The notes: a model not told the origin generated them from the letters alone. A DNA stretch of 9,991 nt from Granulosicoccaceae bacterium (GCA_023301405.1 JALZUX010000386.1:1-9991), one strand, 5' to 3'. Counted from the stretch's first letter, positions 1 through 7,359 are shown. Numbers and translations are program-made.

Positions 1-31
1 GTTTAGGTAGCCCCGTTGCATTGGTTTAATC

Positions 32-60
32 TTTACAACTAATTTGTCGTTCTTTATATT
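32..60 (+). promoter_or_regulatory. Probable sigma70-type promoter for the citE-like gene
   Basis: A -35 element TTTACA (32-37, five of six consensus bases) is separated by exactly 17 bases from a -10 element TATATT (55-60, five of six). A start of transcription near base 67 would leave a 5' leader of about 90 bases before the ATG at 157. The surrounding sequence is AT-rich, which makes chance matches more likely, but both the spacing and the match quality are good. Confidence 0.55.
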
Positions 61-67
61 AAAAGAT

Positions 68-118
68 ACCAATCGATGATCAAATTGATTGCAGTATTAC
101 TTTTTTGGCTTGATTGGT
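68..118 (+). promoter_or_regulatory. Dyads in the citE-like leader, candidate operator or leader structure
   Basis: ATCAA (79-83) and TTGAT (85-89) form a dyad around a single central base, just downstream of the predicted transcription start. ACCAATC (68-74) can pair with GATTG (87-91) or, over 7 bp, with GATTGGT (112-118), so two exclusive hairpins are possible. This could be an operator or a small leader switch. It could also be chance in AT-rich sequence, and no known binding motif is recognised. Confidence 0.2.
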
Positions 119-156
119 TTACGGGTAAATAAATTCCACCTTACGGTGCTTAAAAA

Positions 157-1050
157 ATGAACTCTCTATCCGCTGATAAGCTAATGCGTTCTTCACTTTA
201 TGTTCCTGCCAGCAATAGCAGAGCAATTGAAAAGTCATTATTGCTAGACTCTGATGTGATCATTTATGATCTGGAAGATTCGGTAGCAATTAATGCTAAG
301 CAATCTGCTCGTGAAAACCTTATTGGTGTATTTTCCGCAAAAGAAATTAGCGACAATCAGACTGTTATCCGTACAAATAGTATTGGAAGCGCTGACTATC
401 TAAAAGATCTTGAGACTGTTAGAAAGTGCGGACCTACCGCAGTGCTACTGCCCAAAGTATCTAGCGTTGCCGACTTGGAATTGTTTGAGCGTGATTCAAT
501 TGCCAGTGGTTTAAGTGAACACATTAAAAGCTGGTTCATGATCGAGACTGCAGCGGGAATAGTTAATCTGGCAGACATCATTGAAGCAGGACAGCAGTGC
601 CGATATGAATTGAAAAGTCTAGTTGTGGGTCATAATGATCTGGCCAAAGAAACCGGCGTATCACTGGCCGAAGACCGGCGCTATTTAGTGCCTTGGCTCA
701 TGCAAATTGTATTGCACGCTAAGAGCAGGAATATAGAAGTTATTGATAGTGTCTGGAATAACTTTAAAGACATTGACGGTTTTAGTGCTGAGTGTCGGCA
801 AGCTAAACAAATGGGGTTTTCTGGTAAAACTCTTATCCATCCGTCTCAGATATCCACTGCCAATGTTGCTTTCAGCCCGGATGAGGAAGAGATCAATCAC
901 GCGAAGGTAATAATTCTTGCTTATCAACGGCCTGAAAATGCTGATGCCGGTGTGATCAGCCTGAATGGACAGATGATTGAAAGGCTGCACTTGCAGCAGG
1001 CTGAAGCGCTATTAGCGAAGTATGGTATTGAGCCTTTTTCTGCCCCGTAG
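157..1050 (+). CDS. CitE/HpcH-HpaI family lyase (citryl-CoA or malyl-CoA lyase-like)
   Basis: This 297-residue protein is a TIM-barrel C-C lyase of the CitE-like family, whose members cleave or form acyl-CoA thioesters such as citryl-CoA, L-malyl-CoA or beta-methylmalyl-CoA. Family landmarks appear in order: RSSLYVPA at 11-18, YDLEDSV at 37-43, a conserved Arg in VIRTN (R72), LLPKV at 97-101, the metal-ligand Glu in FMIET (E130) and the second metal ligand Asp in GHNDLA (D161). The length is normal and no additional domain is present. The start is the ATG at 157; the Shine-Dalgarno match is poor (only GGTG nearby). The gene appears monocistronic, with its own promoter and a likely terminator at 1064-1087, and it is visibly more AT-rich than the degradation operon. 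The exact substrate cannot be told from sequence. Citrate lyase alpha and gamma subunit genes are not adjacent, so a role as a citrate lyase beta subunit is unlikely. A cytoplasmic CoA-ester lyase is the safest call. Confidence 0.85.
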   Translation: MNSLSADKLMRSSLYVPASNSRAIEKSLLLDSDVIIYDLEDSVAINAKQSARENLIGVFSAKEISDNQTVIRTNSIGSADYLKDLETVRKCGPTAVLLPKVSSVADLELFERDSIASGLSEHIKSWFMIETAAGIVNLADIIEAGQQCRYELKSLVVGHNDLAKETGVSLAEDRRYLVPWLMQIVLHAKSRNIEVIDSVWNNFKDIDGFSAECRQAKQMGFSGKTLIHPSQISTANVAFSPDEEEINHAKVIILAYQRPENADAGVISLNGQMIERLHLQQAEALLAKYGIEPFSAP

Positions 1051-1063
1051 TAGCTATAGCGCT

Positions 1064-1087
1064 AATGGCTGGTGCGATGCCATTTTT
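1064..1087 (+). terminator. Possible rho-independent terminator after the citE-like gene
   Basis: AATGGC (1064-1069) pairs perfectly with GCCATT (1079-1084) around a 9-base loop. The stem runs into a short T run that ends at 1087. It begins 14 bases after the stop codon of the lyase gene. The stem is only 6 bp and half AT, so termination may be inefficient. Confidence 0.45.
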
Positions 1088-1184
1088 CATCAGAATTAAG
1101 CTGATTTAATCTGTAATTTGCCATCGTAGTGGCGCGATTGAAGTCTATCCTTTGTCATACGCAAACATAGAGTAGGGTTCAGCA

Positions 1185-1283
1185 GTGGACAATAATGACA
1201 ACGTAGCGCAGACAATCGCGCAATTTAGATTGCAAATTCTTCTAGCATGCCTGGCGCTATCGTTGGTGCAGGTATTCCTGTAG
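1185..1283 (+). CDS. Tiny hypothetical membrane peptide, possibly a broken small gene
   Basis: A 32-codon frame starts at GTG 1185, seven bases after a good Shine-Dalgarno match (AGGG, 1174-1177). The first half is polar (DNNDNVAQTIAQF). The second is hydrophobic enough for one membrane segment (LQILLACLALSLVQVFL). It stops at TAG 1281-1283. A different frame, open to 1345, continues with a basic stretch (VRTRRYALKLNNNAHR), the kind of positively charged tail that often follows a membrane helix. One possibility is a longer small membrane protein broken by a frameshift; chance is equally possible. No homologue is recognised. Confidence 0.2.
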   Translation: MDNNDNVAQTIAQFRLQILLACLALSLVQVFL

Positions 1284-1377
1284 TGAACAGAATAGTTCGT
1301 ACACGCCGCTATGCGCTCAAGCTAAACAATAATGCCCATAGGTAGTAGAATAAGCGGTTTCTATCTTCGGGTGTTTA

Positions 1378-2058
1378 ATGAGTAAAAAAGCAATTGTTCT
1401 TTTGAGTGGCGGCCTCGATTCTACAACTGTCGCGGCTATTGCCAAATCACAGGGCTATGACGTTTTCGCACTGTCTTTTCGTTATGGGCAACGGCATGAG
1501 GCAGAGCTACAGTCAGCTGCCCGTGTGGCCGAGGTGATGAATATTTCAACGCACGTGATTGCCGATATTGATCTGCGTTTGTTTGGCGGGTCTGCCCTTA
1601 CCGCAGACATTGATGTGCCCAAGAATATTGATCAAGGGTCTGATGAAGTCCCTGTCACTTATGTGCCCGCGAGGAACACCATCTTCCTGTCTTTTGCATT
1701 GGCCTGGGCGGAGGTTCTTCAATGTCATGATATTTTTATCGGTGTTAATGCGGTTGATTATTCTGGTTACCCGGACTGCAGACCCGAGTTTATTAAATCA
1801 TTCGAAACGATGGCAAATTTCGCAACTGTGATCGGTACCGAGTCGAGTAATAGAATATTAATCCAGACACCACTGATGGAAATGACTAAAGCTGACATTA
1901 TAAAACGTGGAATAGAGCTTGGTGTCGATTATAGCTTGACCACCAGTTGCTATGACCCAGTGGGTGACTCTGTGCCATGCGGCGGTTGTGACGCTTGTAT
2001 TTTGCGGGCACGTGGGTTTTCAGAGGCTGGGTTAGACGATCCGCAATTAAACAAATAA
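1378..2058 (+). CDS. queC: 7-cyano-7-deazaguanine (preQ0) synthase QueC
   Basis: QueC converts 7-carboxy-7-deazaguanine to preQ0 using ATP and ammonia, a cytoplasmic step in making queuosine for tRNA. The 226-residue length fits the family (about 220-230). The ATP-pyrophosphatase P-loop SGGLDST lies at residues 10-16. It is followed by the family signatures FRYGQRH and [11 protein letters not shown], and by [17 protein letters not shown]. Near the C-terminus are four zinc-binding cysteines (C191 in TTSCYDP, then C201, C204 and C207 in CGGCDAC). All expected catalytic and zinc residues are present. The ATG at 1378 puts the P-loop at its usual distance from the N-terminus; the nearest ribosome-binding signal is the weak GGGTG just upstream. 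No other queuosine gene (queD, queE, queF) is in the window. The gene converges on allH across 70 bases that show no clear terminator on either strand. Confidence 0.97.
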   Translation: MSKKAIVLLSGGLDSTTVAAIAKSQGYDVFALSFRYGQRHEAELQSAARVAEVMNISTHVIADIDLRLFGGSALTADIDVPKNIDQGSDEVPVTYVPARNTIFLSFALAWAEVLQCHDIFIGVNAVDYSGYPDCRPEFIKSFETMANFATVIGTESSNRILIQTPLMEMTKADIIKRGIELGVDYSLTTSCYDPVGDSVPCGGCDACILRARGFSEAGLDDPQLNK

Positions 2059-2128
2059 CGTATTGCCCATCGTTAGATGAGCATTGAATCATGCAGTAAG
2101 TGAAAGCTGAGCTTGTTGTCGTTTAAGT

Positions 2129-3016
2129 TTAAAGCATAGTGTTTAAAGCCATGAGTATCCCGGTCAGTGTGTAGTAGCCTGAACTTTGACCGTAGCCCGC
2201 CAGTTTACTTGCTGAGGTAGAAAGTAGAGTTTGCTTACTTTCGTCCGGTACATCCATGAGAGAAATTAATTCCAACACATTGTGAACAGGATCAACCGCT
2301 TGCCCATCGCAGGCTGCCATTAGATGTGCCAGGCTTATGCGATTGGTTCTGTCAGGCGCATAACTTTTCACCCATTGGCTAATGTGTGATTGATAGCTGT
2401 TAGTGTTGAAATGGTGCAAAGTGGTAAGAATGCCCACCAATATGTCATCACCTGCGGGTGTTAATCCATCACCACAGCCAATAATACCGATAGCACTTGT
2501 CAGGGAGTCTTCAAAGCCAGCGGATAGAACAGGTTGTTGGAGAGCTCGCTTTAGTAGAGATGAACAATGCTGAAGCTGCTTCTGCGCTAACTCACTTGTA
2601 GTATTGTTATGCTTATTGCTTATGATGTTTGGTGAATGACTTGATAGTATTTGTTCCATGGTACTGATACAGCAAGGCAAGTTTAGTAGCGTGATTTTAT
2701 TGGATTTATCTGCTGAGTACCGTTGGCGATTCTTAACGCACGCCGCTGTATCGGTACTAAGTCGATAACCGCTGCCAAGCGTTATTGCGTTATTGCTATG
2801 AACCCATGGATCACCAATCGCTAGTCCATGGATGTGTGGTAAATCAGTGCCAATATTCAACGGTCCTGTGACTAAGCTGGCTGTACCGAGGCAGCAGATT
2901 TTGTCACTACTGCGTAGATAAATAGAATTAGTAAACACTGCGAAGACGTCGCCGTGTTTTTCATCTAGAACTGACTGAGCCAGCAGCCCGTATTCTTTAA
3001 CGTGGCCGGTGCGCAA
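2129..3016 (-). CDS. allH: DUF2877 protein, AllH-like subunit of oxamate carbamoyltransferase
   Basis: This 295-residue protein belongs to the DUF2877 family (E. coli YlbF/AllH and YahE). From established work, E. coli AllF, AllG and AllH together form the oxamate (oxalurate) carbamoyltransferase that phosphorolyses oxalurate to oxamate and carbamoyl phosphate. The family signature GCGDGLTPAGDD is at residues 180-191. The N-terminal third (FAVFTNSIYLRSS and what follows) aligns with the start of YlbF as I remember it. The middle (about 95-150) is rich in Asn, Lys, Ser and Gln and seems loosely conserved. The only start that keeps the N-terminus is TTG at 3016-3014. It directly follows the allF stop TAG (3019-3017) in the same frame, and no Shine-Dalgarno sequence is visible. 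The next in-frame candidate, GTG at codon 27, would cut into the domain. Translation therefore probably depends on ribosomes finishing allF. It is the last gene of the operon, and parts of it (for example 2581-2640, about 37% GC) are more AT-rich than allG. The catalytic role of this subunit is not known from the sequence. Confidence 0.85.
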   Translation of the reverse strand: MRTGHVKEYGLLAQSVLDEKHGDVFAVFTNSIYLRSSDKICCLGTASLVTGPLNIGTDLPHIHGLAIGDPWVHSNNAITLGSGYRLSTDTAACVKNRQRYSADKSNKITLLNLPCCISTMEQILSSHSPNIISNKHNNTTSELAQKQLQHCSSLLKRALQQPVLSAGFEDSLTSAIGIIGCGDGLTPAGDDILVGILTTLHHFNTNSYQSHISQWVKSYAPDRTNRISLAHLMAACDGQAVDPVHNVLELISLMDVPDESKQTLLSTSASKLAGYGQSSGYYTLTGILMALNTML

Positions 3017-4546
3017 CTATGGGAGCTGGTTAATTATTGCCGCTGCAAGCTCGGCCGCTGCACTGTTGCAATCACATAGAATGATGCCACCTTCGATAAG
3101 CGCTGCCCGCTGCTGTTGTAACCCTTGTGGATCAGAATCTGTTCCGCACACTGATGCGATGACAATCGGTCTGTCGTTGTTAGTGGTAGCCAGACTATTC
3201 ATAGTGTCGACTACCGGTTGTGCAGGGTTGTCATGAGCGCCGTAACCTAGCACCACATCAAGTAGAATCACTGCGACTGTAGAATCATTCAGGGCCTCTT
3301 CGAATGGTGAAACCCTTACCTGTGGCTCGATCATCGGGTGTGGTCTGCCGACAGTGTATTCATCTGCTCCCAAGTCTAGAATCTGGTGTTCGGCGTCTGA
3401 GCTGTTTTCCAGAGATAGTGACCCTGGCGCTGGGGCATTAGACGCTGTTTTAAGCCCCGCACTTTTTAACAATAGCTGTGATTCTGTACACAGCGTGCCA
3501 CCGGTATAGAGTCCTTTAAGTTTGGACCGTGATCCGGTCAAAGTACTGATAAGTTGTTTAGCTTGGTTGGTGGTGTCTGTTCGACCTAGTGACTCCCCAG
3601 AAGCAAGCTCTGCTGCATCACGCAATGTAGCGGTTTGTCGCAAACCCTTGATAGTGTTTTGTGATTGTCCGAATACGCAGGTAATCACTGGCTTGCCGCA
3701 ACTGGCTAGTTTGTCGAACACCTGTGCTGCCGTTGCCGGGCCGGGTGGTTTTGAAATCAACACAATTTGGTCAATAGAATCGTCGTTAGCCAGTAAGTCG
3801 ATAGCCGCTAAGGTTGATATACCGCCAACAGCATCGCTTAGGTCACGACCGCCTACACCGATACCGTGTTTTAATTCACCACCCAGTCTATTTAGTAAAA
3901 CAGCGAATTCCTGCAGGCCAGTACCCGATGCAGCAATAACAGCGGTAGTGGTTTTTTTATTAGAGGCAGGCAGTGGATTAAGGGCGTTGGCGAACGCTAG
4001 TGGTACACCATTGATATAAGCGGTACCGCAATCGGGGCCCATGACGAGTAGGTTGTTTTGTTTCGCCTGACTTTTGAGGGCGATTTCTTGCTCAAGGCTT
4101 ACATTGTCGCTGAAGATCATTACATTTAAGCCCAACTCAAGTGCCACCCGTGCTTCACGTGCGGCATAGCTACCCGGTGTTGAGATTAACGCTAGATTAG
4201 CGTCACTGTGAGTAGCGTGGCCACTACGTAAAGTACGCGCCCTGGCAGCACTCGCGGTGGATTTCAACGCGCCACCTTCAAGAGATTTATTGGCGTGTGC
4301 TAACGCCCGGTTCGCACTTGCTTTACCTTCGGCGCGTAGGGCAATTATCAGGTCGTTTGGACTGGCGGCTTCACCGGTAGAAGTTAGCACCCCTGCATCT
4401 TGCATAATTTGCAGGTTGGAAGGTGTACCGATCATTAGTACGGCTTCATCGATACCTTCCAGGCCGGAAATTTCTGCCGATAGTCGCATCAGGGCGACTG
4501 AGTCAAGATAGAACCCTTTGCGTACCTCATTAATGATTTCAGTCAC
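3017..4546 (-). CDS. allF: FdrA/AllF-like acyl-CoA-synthetase-fold subunit of oxamate carbamoyltransferase
   Basis: This 509-residue protein is a member of the FdrA family (E. coli FdrA/AllF, YahF), which shares the succinyl-CoA synthetase alpha-like Rossmann fold. Visible landmarks are GFYLDSVALM at 11-20, GTPSNLQIM, the LALISTPGSYAAREA segment, MIFSDNVSLEQEI, LLVMGPDCGTA, ASGTGLQEF, GIGVGGRDLSDAVGGIS, ISKPPGPAT, and in the C-terminal half GLYTGGTLC and the signature TVGRPHPMI. With AllG and AllH it is expected to make carbamoyl phosphate from oxalurate. The start is GTG 4546-4544, overlapping the allG stop TGA (4545-4543) as GTGA. Only a distant AGG serves as ribosome-binding site, so translation is probably coupled to allG. 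It ends at AAAIINQLP followed by TAG. By recall it matches YahF (about 515 residues) but is about 46 residues shorter than E. coli FdrA (555), which has an added C-terminal segment. Confidence 0.9.
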   Translation of the reverse strand: MTEIINEVRKGFYLDSVALMRLSAEISGLEGIDEAVLMIGTPSNLQIMQDAGVLTSTGEAASPNDLIIALRAEGKASANRALAHANKSLEGGALKSTASAARARTLRSGHATHSDANLALISTPGSYAAREARVALELGLNVMIFSDNVSLEQEIALKSQAKQNNLLVMGPDCGTAYINGVPLAFANALNPLPASNKKTTTAVIAASGTGLQEFAVLLNRLGGELKHGIGVGGRDLSDAVGGISTLAAIDLLANDDSIDQIVLISKPPGPATAAQVFDKLASCGKPVITCVFGQSQNTIKGLRQTATLRDAAELASGESLGRTDTTNQAKQLISTLTGSRSKLKGLYTGGTLCTESQLLLKSAGLKTASNAPAPGSLSLENSSDAEHQILDLGADEYTVGRPHPMIEPQVRVSPFEEALNDSTVAVILLDVVLGYGAHDNPAQPVVDTMNSLATTNNDRPIVIASVCGTDSDPQGLQQQRAALIEGGIILCDCNSAAAELAAAIINQLP

Positions 4547-5967
4547 GATGAAGACAACCTTTCAGACAGTGCGATACACGCTTTTTCGAAACATGCCAGC
4601 GGTGCATTAACCACTCCGGCGCCGACCTGGCCAATGCCTGGCTCACGATGTGCGATACCAGTATTGATCGTTGGTGTGATACCTGAATTCACGACCTTGC
4701 GGATATCAATGCCGGAAGGGACACCGGCAAAATCCAGTGCAGGGATAGTCCATTCAGGGTTTCGTGAATGAGTAATTTCTGCCATGGTATTGGTATAGCC
4801 AACAGCATCTGCTGCCCCGCCAGCGCCAACAAAACCTGCCACAGCCGGGGAGGCTGCCATCGCGAACCCGCCCAGGCCGATGGTTTCTACAATAGTGGAA
4901 TCACCCATGTCAGGGTTGGCGTCTTTTTCAGAAAAGCCCGGGAAGTAAAGGCCTCGAGGCATTTCTACCGGAGCGGTAAACCATTCATCACCGCAGCCAC
5001 TGACCCGTATCCCAAAGTCGGTGCCGTTTCGCGACATAGCAGTCACTATGGACGAACCGCCGATATCTCGCACCGGATCCATAATTGCCTTGCCCATGGC
5101 CATGGCGATATTAAGAAAAAACTGATCGTTGCTGGCAATAAACTGCAGAACTTCATGCGCCGTTTCGGGATCGGCAACACGGGCCATTGTGGGTGCAAGT
5201 TCACGCATAATCAGGCTGGTGCAGGCGACGTTGCGTTGATGCATTTCGTCGCCCATCGATAGGCCACGTGCAATGATGTTTTTAAGCCCGATACCTTCGC
5301 GGGCTAATAAGGTTTCGGCTAATAGCGGACCGAGCGTGGATTCTATCCAGCGTAGTCGATCAAGCACAGAGTCGTCGTTGCCACCGAAGCGCATAACTTT
5401 GCCAAGCCCTTCGTTTACAGCGCAGTAGCTTTTGTTGCCGAAGGTTTTGTTTTCTACCACCATCATTGGCATCGATTGAGTAGTCATGCCGGTCATTGGG
5501 CCTACGGCGCTGTGGTGGTGGTTGGGTTCAAACTCGACTTTGCCACCGGCAGCCAGTTTTTCTGCCGCCGAGAGGTTTTTAGCCCAACCTTCCAACACGA
5601 TTGCACCGCAGATCGCGCCTTGCATCGGACCGCACATACGCTGCCACTCTATGGGGGGACCGGCATGCAGAATTTTATGATCGCCCAATCCATCGATTAC
5701 GTCTGCGGCACGTTGAACATTGACCAACACCGGATCAGCGGTGTGCATGCGACCAATGGCCTGTTGATTGGCATTGTCGATTAATAAGGCAGTGCCGCTT
5801 GAGCTCAAGGCTTCAGCGGCAGCCAGTACGATAGGATCCTTTGATGCCGGGGGACGCCAGTCGATGGCACTGGCGTTGTGCCCTTGGGCATGGAGATCGT
5901 CAATAAAGCCTTGTAAGCCGACACCGATGACAGCGGGTCCGTTGTTGAGTAGGTCACTGGCTGACAT
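4543..5967 (-). CDS. allG: DUF1116 protein, AllG-like subunit of oxamate carbamoyltransferase
   Basis: This 474-residue protein belongs to the DUF1116 family (E. coli YlbE/AllG, YahG). It is expected to act with AllF and AllH in phosphorolysis of oxalurate to oxamate and carbamoyl phosphate. It opens with a small Rossmann-like module (AVIGVGLQGFIDDL at 12-25, DWRPPA at 36-41). The main domain follows, with HAGPP at 101-105, CGPMQGA, LEGWAK at 125-130, the His-rich NHHHSAVGPM (149-158), NEGLGKVMRFG, SMGDEMHQRN, SIVTAMSRNGTDFGIRVSG, GFSEKDANPDMGDS, GAGGAADA, and the C-terminal NTGIAHREPGIGQVGAG. All expected blocks are intact. The ATG at 5967 is preceded by a modest GGA. The gene follows pucG by 47 bases and overlaps allF by four. 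E. coli AllG is only about 419 residues and lacks the N-terminal module; YahG (about 472) has the same layout as here (lengths from memory). Confidence 0.9.
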   Translation of the reverse strand: MSASDLLNNGPAVIGVGLQGFIDDLHAQGHNASAIDWRPPASKDPIVLAAAEALSSSGTALLIDNANQQAIGRMHTADPVLVNVQRAADVIDGLGDHKILHAGPPIEWQRMCGPMQGAICGAIVLEGWAKNLSAAEKLAAGGKVEFEPNHHHSAVGPMTGMTTQSMPMMVVENKTFGNKSYCAVNEGLGKVMRFGGNDDSVLDRLRWIESTLGPLLAETLLAREGIGLKNIIARGLSMGDEMHQRNVACTSLIMRELAPTMARVADPETAHEVLQFIASNDQFFLNIAMAMGKAIMDPVRDIGGSSIVTAMSRNGTDFGIRVSGCGDEWFTAPVEMPRGLYFPGFSEKDANPDMGDSTIVETIGLGGFAMAASPAVAGFVGAGGAADAVGYTNTMAEITHSRNPEWTIPALDFAGVPSGIDIRKVVNSGITPTINTGIAHREPGIGQVGAGVVNAPLACFEKACIALSERLSSS

Positions 5968-6014
5968 ATGGATATCCGGAGTTAATCTGAAACCGCATTA
6001 GAGGTAGAGTGATG

Positions 6015-7247
6015 CTAACCGACGCTATTATATACTGCCAGCGCAGCGTCGACTCCGGCACCTGCTTTGGCGTTGTGGCCATTACGACGCAGCGTCATTT
6101 CAAGTGCTGCCAAACAAGCTAGCACGTTGTCTTTACGACAACCAAATCCCATGGTGCCTATTCTCCAGATTTTGCCATGCAAAGGACCGAACGACGTACC
6201 GATCTCTATTCCGAAGTCGTTAAGCATTTCTCCACGAACTTTATCGCCCTCGACGGTGGCGGGAATATAGACGCCCGTTACGTTGGGCATTTTATTAGCA
6301 AGATCGCCAAATACTTCTAAATCAAGGGCGCGCAGTCCATTGACTAGTGCGGTGCTGGTTTGAGCGTGACGATCAAAACGTTGTTGCCAACCTTCTTTTA
6401 ATACTATTCGGGCGCACTCACGGGCTGCATATAACATTGAAGTTGCCTCCGTGTGGTGATTGAGCCGTGACTCACTCCAGTAATCCATGATCATTGAAAG
6501 GTCAAAGTAATTCGATTGAATCATCTCGCCATCGGCGGCCTGGTAGTCGTCTGGCCGGATCCCTTCTTCGATGTGCTTACGTGAACGGACTAGTTCTGCT
6601 ATCCGTTCATTGATCGTGATGGGGGCAATGCCAGGAGGCCCCGATAAGCACTTTTGCAGACCGGCGGTGACACCATCAATCTGCCATTCATCGGTTTCTA
6701 ATGGCATACCGGTGATAGAAGCTGTGGCATCAACACAAATCAGTACATCATGTGCGCGACAGATTTTGCCGATTTCGTTTAAAGGTTGCGCCATCGTGGT
6801 AGAGGTATCACCCTGCACACAGGCAACCACTTTAGGGCGGTGCTGTTTAATCGCATCTTCAATTTGTTGTGGATCAAAGACGGTACCCCATTCTGTTTCG
6901 ATGGTGATGACTTCGGCGTGGCAGCGAGTGGCAATTTCAGATAATAAATGTCCGAAGCGACCGAATACCGGTACCAGGATCTTGTCACCGGGGCTTAGGA
7001 CCGACACCATGACTGACTCGATACCAGCGCGTGCGGTGCCATCGATCAGCATGGTCCATTGGTTTTTGGTTTGAAAAATACCGCGATACAATGACATGAC
7101 CTCATTCATGTATTCGGTAAAGTGTGGATCAAATTGCCCCAGCATTGGCATTGACATGGAGTTGAGCACACGTGGGTCAACTTCCACAGGGCCCGGCCCC
7201 ATCAGGCGGCGCACAGGTGGGTTCAGTTCTTCATAAAGGTTTTGCAT
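6015..7247 (-). CDS. pucG: (S)-ureidoglycine-glyoxylate aminotransferase, class V
   Basis: PucG moves the amino group of ureidoglycine, the product of AllC, to glyoxylate and yields oxalurate and glycine. The 410-residue protein is a fold-type I, class V PLP aminotransferase. It shows MGPGPVEVDPRVL (16-28), GTARAGIESV (70-79), VFGRFGHLL, VQGDTSTT (144-151), the PLP-ring Asp in VDATASI (D173) and the Schiff-base Lys in TAGLQKCLSGPPG (K199). It has LGQFDP at 36-41 where serine- or alanine-glyoxylate aminotransferases usually have a His-containing motif. From memory, a Gln near 37 and an Asn near 264 mark ureidoglycine-specific members; Q38 and N263 (RLNHHTEA) sit at those places here. Start ATG 7247 has a good AGGA six bases upstream. 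It lies 132 bases after arcC, a gap that could house an internal promoter. A plain alanine- or serine-glyoxylate aminotransferase is the alternative, but the flanking allC and allFGH genes favour PucG (HpxJ in Klebsiella). Confidence 0.9.
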   Translation of the reverse strand: MQNLYEELNPPVRRLMGPGPVEVDPRVLNSMSMPMLGQFDPHFTEYMNEVMSLYRGIFQTKNQWTMLIDGTARAGIESVMVSVLSPGDKILVPVFGRFGHLLSEIATRCHAEVITIETEWGTVFDPQQIEDAIKQHRPKVVACVQGDTSTTMAQPLNEIGKICRAHDVLICVDATASITGMPLETDEWQIDGVTAGLQKCLSGPPGIAPITINERIAELVRSRKHIEEGIRPDDYQAADGEMIQSNYFDLSMIMDYWSESRLNHHTEATSMLYAARECARIVLKEGWQQRFDRHAQTSTALVNGLRALDLEVFGDLANKMPNVTGVYIPATVEGDKVRGEMLNDFGIEIGTSFGPLHGKIWRIGTMGFGCRKDNVLACLAALEMTLRRNGHNAKAGAGVDAALAVYNSVG

Positions 7248-7301
7248 CTGACTTCCTGCTTACTTGGCCCACAGTTGATGAAAGCAACAACAACTAATTG
7301 C

Positions 7302-7330
7302 ATCATAATATGAAGAGCCATGTTATTGAA
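7302..7330 (-). promoter_or_regulatory. Weak candidate internal promoter ahead of pucG
   Basis: On the minus strand a -10-like TATGAT (7307-7302, five of six) follows a poor -35-like TTCAAT (7330-7325, three of six) after 17 bases. It lies in the only sizeable gap of the operon. The -35 match is weak, so this is a suggestion only. Confidence 0.2.
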
Positions 7331-7359
7331 CCGCGAGTTTAAATCTCAACGGTGTTATG

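Larger units (their letters stand above)
1051..1377. other. 327-base intergenic region between the citE-like gene and queC
   Basis: Apart from the terminator hairpin near its left end, the region holds no recognised RNA gene and no convincing promoter. No preQ1 riboswitch aptamer was recognised ahead of queC. The middle contains a possible very small reading frame (1185-1283), and a second open frame overlaps it (1247-1345). Confidence 0.5.

Noticed and set aside
1..26. Possible last codons of a gene entering from the left edge
   Set aside because: Only eight open codons in one plus-strand frame are visible before a stop, too few to support a call.
1346..1377. Possible preQ1 riboswitch ahead of queC
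   Set aside because: No preQ1-I type hairpin with the A-rich pseudoknot tail could be found in the upstream sequence.
2056..2128. Search for a bidirectional terminator between queC and allH
   Set aside because: Only weak stems were found (TAACG/CGTTA with a 10-base loop; AAGC/GCTT with a 3-base loop), and neither is followed by a T run.
2804..2833. CCATGGAT repeated twice, also an inverted repeat, inside allH
   Set aside because: Both copies lie in coding sequence (around HGLAIGDPWVH), the arms are short and CCATGG is itself a palindrome. Coincidence of codons is enough to explain it.
3522..4019. Open frame of 165 codons on the plus strand inside allF
   Set aside because: It is antisense to conserved FdrA motifs, and its translation looks like a reverse-frame artefact (Ser, Pro and Ala runs).
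4768..5262. Open frame of 164 codons on the plus strand inside allG
   Set aside because: It is antisense to DUF1116 motifs and has a Cys/His-rich random-looking translation without repeated metal-site spacing.
6571..7074. Open frame of 167 codons on the plus strand inside pucG
   Set aside because: It lies antisense to a well-conserved aminotransferase gene, has low-complexity Ser/Pro/Arg-rich translation and no family signature. It is a codon-use shadow.
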